A DNA stretch of 21,569 nucleotides from Ophiothrix spiculata. Taxonomy: Eukaryota > Echinodermata > Ophiuroidea > Amphilepidida > Ophiotrichidae. The stretch lies in NCBI GenBank assembly GCA_000969725.1, contig JXSR01S035291.1; one strand, given 5' to 3'. Positions 17,717 to 21,569 of this stretch are shown here, one piece after another. The notes under the pieces were generated by a model, which had not been told where the DNA came from, made no database searches, and saw only the letters and a program-made list of their open reading frames with translations. The position numbers and the translations under genes were made by a program. How positions within the stretch are numbered: position 1 is the first letter of the stretch; each line of letters begins with the position of its first letter.

Positions 17717-18707
17717 GGGGAGGGTGTGGTGAGTTGGCCCCCCTTTTGTTTGAACGCCCCTGTTTTGGAGAGGTTAAAATCTAGAAGATGTTGCTGTTAA
17801 CACAAGATAGATATGTACCCAAGCTATGTTTTATGTAAATACGAAGACTCTACGGCTTATCGTATTTAAATGATTGAAAAAATAAAAAAATGCGTCAAAA
17901 GGGCCAACTCTCCCCGCTAAGCAGGGCGAGTTGGCCCACCCAGTTGGGTGAGTTGGCGCCATTTACCAACAAAGAGTCGTACTCATTTTACCGTGACACA
18001 TTTCATACATTTGGTTTTTTTATGTAAAGCACGGGAATGTTCTGTGTACAAAAATGTCCTTTTGAGATGAAATGCCATAATAAATTAATACAATATCGAT
18101 CTTTTAAAAAGATACGTTGTGACCTACAGTGCTATCGGCATGCAATATATGCAATATAGGCCTACCAGTTTCATTTAAGACTCCTTGCGTCTTGTTATAC
18201 GCATCTATTTACTTGTTTAGAATTAAAATCGTGTTAAAACGTCATAAATGTTATTGTGCTAGAGTCTGAGTAGGTTATCATACCATCTTGGGCAAATTCG
18301 CCATAGGACCAACTTACCCCATGTGGTAGGGGGCCAACCCGCCCCGTAGTCCCAGTTTTGACTTAACCTCGTGGTATACCACCAAAGAAAAGATAAAGTG
18401 GATTTGATCCCATGACATGTTGGACATGTACCATAGCTTGTAATCAATAATAATAACTTGGACCAGCGAAGTAATATCTTGACACTAGTACACAATTACA
18501 TTTGCTAAAAAAGTTCAATTAGGTAACTCAAATTCGTTTTAATGATAACTCACACAAAGAGATGAGCTGGGTTTTGTACATTTTATGGTAAATTTGATGC
18601 ATTATATATGACCAAAAATCACCAGTAACATAATTCTCTCTAGGTCACGTGAGCAGAAACTCGTGGTGGGCCAACTCGCCCCAGGGCCAACTCACCCCAC
18701 CTTCCCC
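17717..18707. mobile_element. ~990-bp element with 24-bp terminal inverted repeats (GAGTTGGCCC family)
   Basis: The ends 17717-17740 and 18684-18707 are inverted copies over 24 bp with two mismatches and begin GGGGA-GGTG-GGTGAGTTGG. TA flanks both sides (17715-17716 and 18708-18709), compatible with a TA target duplication. The word GAGTTGGCCC or its complement recurs inside at 17901-17910, 17928-17937, 17950-17959 (partial), near 18306-18345 (degenerate) and 18668-18677, so the ends are iterated. No transposase frame was seen; the - strand frame 18259-18495 has no recognised domain. This looks like a non-autonomous DNA transposon; I do not assign a superfamily. Confidence 0.8.
17901..17937 (+). 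repeat. 10-bp perfect hairpin of the GAGTTGGCCC word
   Basis: GGGCCAACTC (17901-17910) and GAGTTGGCCC (17928-17937) are exact complements with a 17-base loop. It is a subterminal repeat of the surrounding element. Confidence 0.85.
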
Positions 18708-20179
18708 TACGGACCGTGGTATTGTTTAATATTCTTTACAGTGCATATGTTTGTTTATTGCAACTCAGCGGGGTCCGATATAATATCGATATTTCATGAA
18801 CGGTTTATGTCCTTATTTAGGCATATATATTGTGCTTATTTATCAATGCTAAGGTCATCATTGTATTCCATAGAAACGGTTTTGCATATTCAGCTTAACA
18901 AACACTGTATCCTAATGAAATATTGATAATGTAATGATGTTGTTATTTGTTTTTGTTTTTTGCATTTTTCTATTTACAGTTAAATCAATATTTGTTCTTA
19001 TGGGGTTTTTCTTGTTTCCGTTCGTGACCTTAGGAAAAGGTATGTTTTTCAGCAAGTATGACTCTTATAGGGCAAAATTATTAAACTTATGAATCATCTT
19101 GTTTAGGCTTACGCCAAGGATACCCAATTTTGTACTTGGTACCAAGTAAGCTAAAAGAAACTTATTTTCAGCTAGGGTCCAAGATGTTTTTATATTGAGG
19201 TTTTGAATGCAAGCGGAAGACTGGAGTACCCAGTTAAATAGATGTTATTGGGGTACTTTACGTTGGTTTTTACAGTGGACTTTGGCAAAAATACTTTGTA
19301 AAAATGTACATTATACCACAAAATAACTTCGAATGTGGTGCTGGACAGGGAAAGCTGAATGGCCGAGGGAAATGGAGTCCTGTTGGTGAAGTATTCAAGG
19401 AACGATGTACATAAATTCATACCCTAATTTAATGTATTAGAAACAAAATTCAAGATTCAAGACTCAATTTTATTAAAACTAATTTGCAGCAAAATTGCTG
19501 AATTACATGTTATTTTTACACAAATGTTGTATTAAAATATATATAAAAAAAAAACATGGTAAAATTGCACATACAGAGATACATCAAAATACACTTTAAG
19601 TTTTTTAAAAATTCATGGGAACAAATATAAAATTTAAATAAATTAGAACATCAAAGGGAAATATTGCACTATAATATTGAATGAACCAGAATCTAATCAA
19701 CAACAACAAGAAATATATAATCATTTGTTCAAAGTAAAAACAGGAACAGATTAGTCTGAATTTCCAACACATTGGTCTGAATTATTTCATACATTTTCAA
19801 GGGGTATGTACAGGGGGCTATGCAACTTTTTTCTGAAACTTTCTTTCATAATATTGATTTGTATTGGTGATACCAGTCAAAATTTGCCAATTAATACACC
19901 CCCAACCCACCCAATCCAAGCCGGATGGTTTTCATTGACTTTACCTTACAAGGTTTCAAATCCGTTGTTGCTGCAAAGATAAAACTTGCCTACGTTATGT
20001 TTTTAATTTAGGTAACACAGAGACAATGGGAAAATTAAAGGTACAAATAACTCAGAAAATGTGGTCCAAAATCCATTTCTGAACAGTATTATTAAACAAA
20101 GGAATCCGATTTGCCATATTTTTTATCATACGTTACCTAGAGATGAAACTCTAGAGGTTGAGGTTGATTAAACCAATAT
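18708..20179. other. AT-rich region without recognisable genes
   Basis: No domain in any frame. A 16-bp palindrome lies at 19133-19148, and a short TTCAAGA repeat followed by CTCAATTTTATT at 19449-19474 resembles the inverted 3' tail of a LINE or SINE, but no element body could be recognised. Confidence 0.5.
19133..19148 (+). repeat. Perfect 16-bp palindrome TACTTGGTACCAAGTA
   Basis: It is self-complementary over 16 bases with a central GGTACC. No flanking element is evident. Confidence 0.85.
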
Positions 20180-20880
20180 TAGTGATATTTTTGGTCAATC
20201 AATATTTCATATGTCTTAATTGAGAAACGTACAGCATCATGGTTCTCTCGTGGCAAGCTTTTCACTTGTGATTGGAGAGTTCTTTGGGGTATCTCGGCCA
20301 AAGCAGCCCAACAATCCTTTACCTTTTTGAATTAATAAGATATGCTGTTAATCCAACGTATTTCTTAATCCAGATGTTCTCATAACGATTAATCTCCAAA
20401 GATCTTGCCGGGCAAGACAAAATCTCAACACCCAAATCTTCCTAGAAAGTCCAAATTGCAGGAGCACAACGTAGGTGAGCGTTGTCATAGTTGGCACAAA
20501 ATTGTTTCCGAAGGTGTGTCTAGCCGATGACATTATCAAGGCTTGTAAAATGCATCTGTATTGGTGCTGATGGATGTTGCCTTCCAAATAATTTATGGCC
20601 ATTTCTTCACCTGCATGTAATGCACCCAGAAGGCAATGTTACCTTCTTCTGAATGCATTGTTTATAGTATGCGGGATTCAGTATAAACCTATCATGTACA
20701 TCTGCGGCTCTGATGCGTCCATCTTGGGATTACATTTCAAGTATAGTCTAAGCACTGAGGACAACGTTGTCTCATTGATGGGACACGAAATAGAAGTGAT
20801 CTGTGGCGAAGTCAGAGCGACGATGGGAATATGTTTGATCTATATATTTATTCTCCAATGGTTGTCTGGCATGATTGCCA
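20180..20880 (-). pseudogene. Tc1-like DD34E transposase, degenerate
   Basis: This enzyme would cut and paste a Tc1/mariner element at TA. On the - strand: ARQPLENKYIDQTYSHRRSD (about 20870-20811), FATDHFYFVSHQ then a stop where Trp is usual, DNVVLSA with a stop (the SDES motif of the first catalytic Asp), DGRIRAADVHDRF, then in another frame INYLEGNIHQHQYRCIL and RHTFGNNFVP. After a shift come YDNAHL, PARSLEINRYENIW, and finally CWAALAEIPQRTLQSQVKSL. The first catalytic Asp is Ala (20751-20753); the second Asp (20484-20486) and the Glu (20379-20381) remain, with exactly 34 codons between them. Several stops and shifts and a T16 tract at the 5' side (20882-20897) show it is dead. The N-terminal DNA-binding domain and element ends were not recognised. 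Confidence 0.82.
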
Positions 20881-21569
20881 CTTTTTTTTTTTTTTTTGAA
20901 AGATCATGGTGTTGGGCGCTTTTCCTGTTTGGTAAGATCTTCAGATATGAATTTTATGTAGGACTTATTGTCTGAAGTAATATATCAATGAACAACAAGT
21001 TACATCAAACCACTATGTACATGAATAACTTTAGGCTGTGTTTGATACTTTGGCTGAGAAAGGCTACCTGTAGGAACTCTCTAATCACGTGTGAAATGTC
21101 CGCATGGAGAGTCCATGCGCCGTACGCATCTTATGGATGGTATAGCAAACAGTCATTATTTGTAAACAACATTATGTAAAGTAAACTTGTAAAATTTCAA
21201 GCGTCCGCGCAAAGCATAAAGTCTTAAGTTTGACTATGGATGGTAAATTTGGGCAAATAAGAAAAGTCAAAGAGGAAATATTGTTCCTCATTAACTGTTT
21301 TTATAATTTTGTAAATATGGCATCGTTAAATGAACTATAAAACGTGTACGTTTGAGTGCAATTCTTTTTTTTTTTTTTTGCACGTAGTATATCGTTATGC
21401 AGTTTTGTCGTATGCGAAATGCAAGTTTTATAGAAAATAAAGATAACCAAAGCGATGGCAAATGTTCTAACATGATAAGATGATTGATCATGGTTTATAA
21501 TGAATTTAACAATAGCAGATTTTCTATTTATATAGATTCATAAGTAACTACATAATGCTTGCACATTGA
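20881..21569. other. Region without recognised genes
   Basis: It should contain the N-terminal part and left end of the Tc1-like element if that copy were complete, but I see no paired-like DNA-binding domain on the - strand. The + strand frame 20595-20975 is the antisense of the transposase. T runs occur at 20882-20897 and 21365-21379. Confidence 0.5.

Noticed and set aside
19449..19474. TTCAAGA repeats next to CTCAATTTTATT, possible LINE/SINE 3' tail in reverse
   Set aside because: Only two units and no recognisable element body beside them.
20595..20975. 126-codon + strand frame with apparent hydrophobic segments
   Set aside because: It lies opposite the Tc1-like transposase; the Phe run comes from the T16 tract.

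Overview
The window looks like intergenic chromosomal DNA of an invertebrate metazoan, probably marine. It is AT-rich and shows no operons, ribosome binding sites or bacterial-type gene density. Every coding trace I recognise belongs to a mobile or virus-derived element, and all of them are broken. I found no host gene, rRNA, convincing tRNA or CRISPR array. The species cannot be fixed from the sequence; the mixture of elements (Polinton/adintovirus-like, CR1/Jockey-group LINE, a LINE with an APE endonuclease and a trinucleotide tail, Tc1-like, MITEs) is typical of molluscs, cnidarians and other marine invertebrates.

Layout. 1-3958: a visibly less AT-rich, decayed Polinton/adintovirus-like element on the + strand, cut by the left window edge. 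It holds the C-terminal part of a protein-primed family B DNA polymerase, an unidentified frame, an almost full-length packaging ATPase with two frameshifts, a small basic protein, a conserved accessory protein with one in-frame stop, and the start of an integrase. 3959-6030: AT-rich DNA with no gene. 6035-7899: a 5'-truncated CR1/Jockey-group LINE (+) ending in an A-rich tail. 7949-10112: a repeat field with two copies of a ~370-380 bp repeat, a 40-bp motif pair and a 15-bp motif occurring six times. 10113-11390: AT-rich DNA with hairpins. 11391-15337: a nest of elements. An ~80-bp inverted-repeat element was split by a nearly full-length LINE (- strand), which was itself hit by a 496-bp MITE (13316-13811, TAA target duplication) and by a small ~130-bp inverted-repeat insert (12760-12889). 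15338-17714: no gene, but a second 40-bp motif pair. 17717-18707: a ~990-bp element with 24-bp terminal inverted repeats. 18708-20179: no gene. 20180-20880: a Tc1-like DD34E transposase pseudogene (-). 20881-21569: nothing recognised.

The genes do not act together as a working system. The polymerase, ATPase, integrase and structural/accessory remnants at the left are parts of one former self-replicating element, inactivated by frameshifts, stops and active-site changes (polymerase motif C DTGS, ATPase Walker B with Y for the first acidic residue). The LINEs and transposase are independent insertions at later stages of decay. The most unusual signals are non-coding: the regularly spaced GTCACG-CCT-GTCACG motif, a 40-bp motif pair that recurs at two distant loci with the same ~154-bp period, and a repeat family whose best-conserved core carries two palindromic bZIP-type sites.
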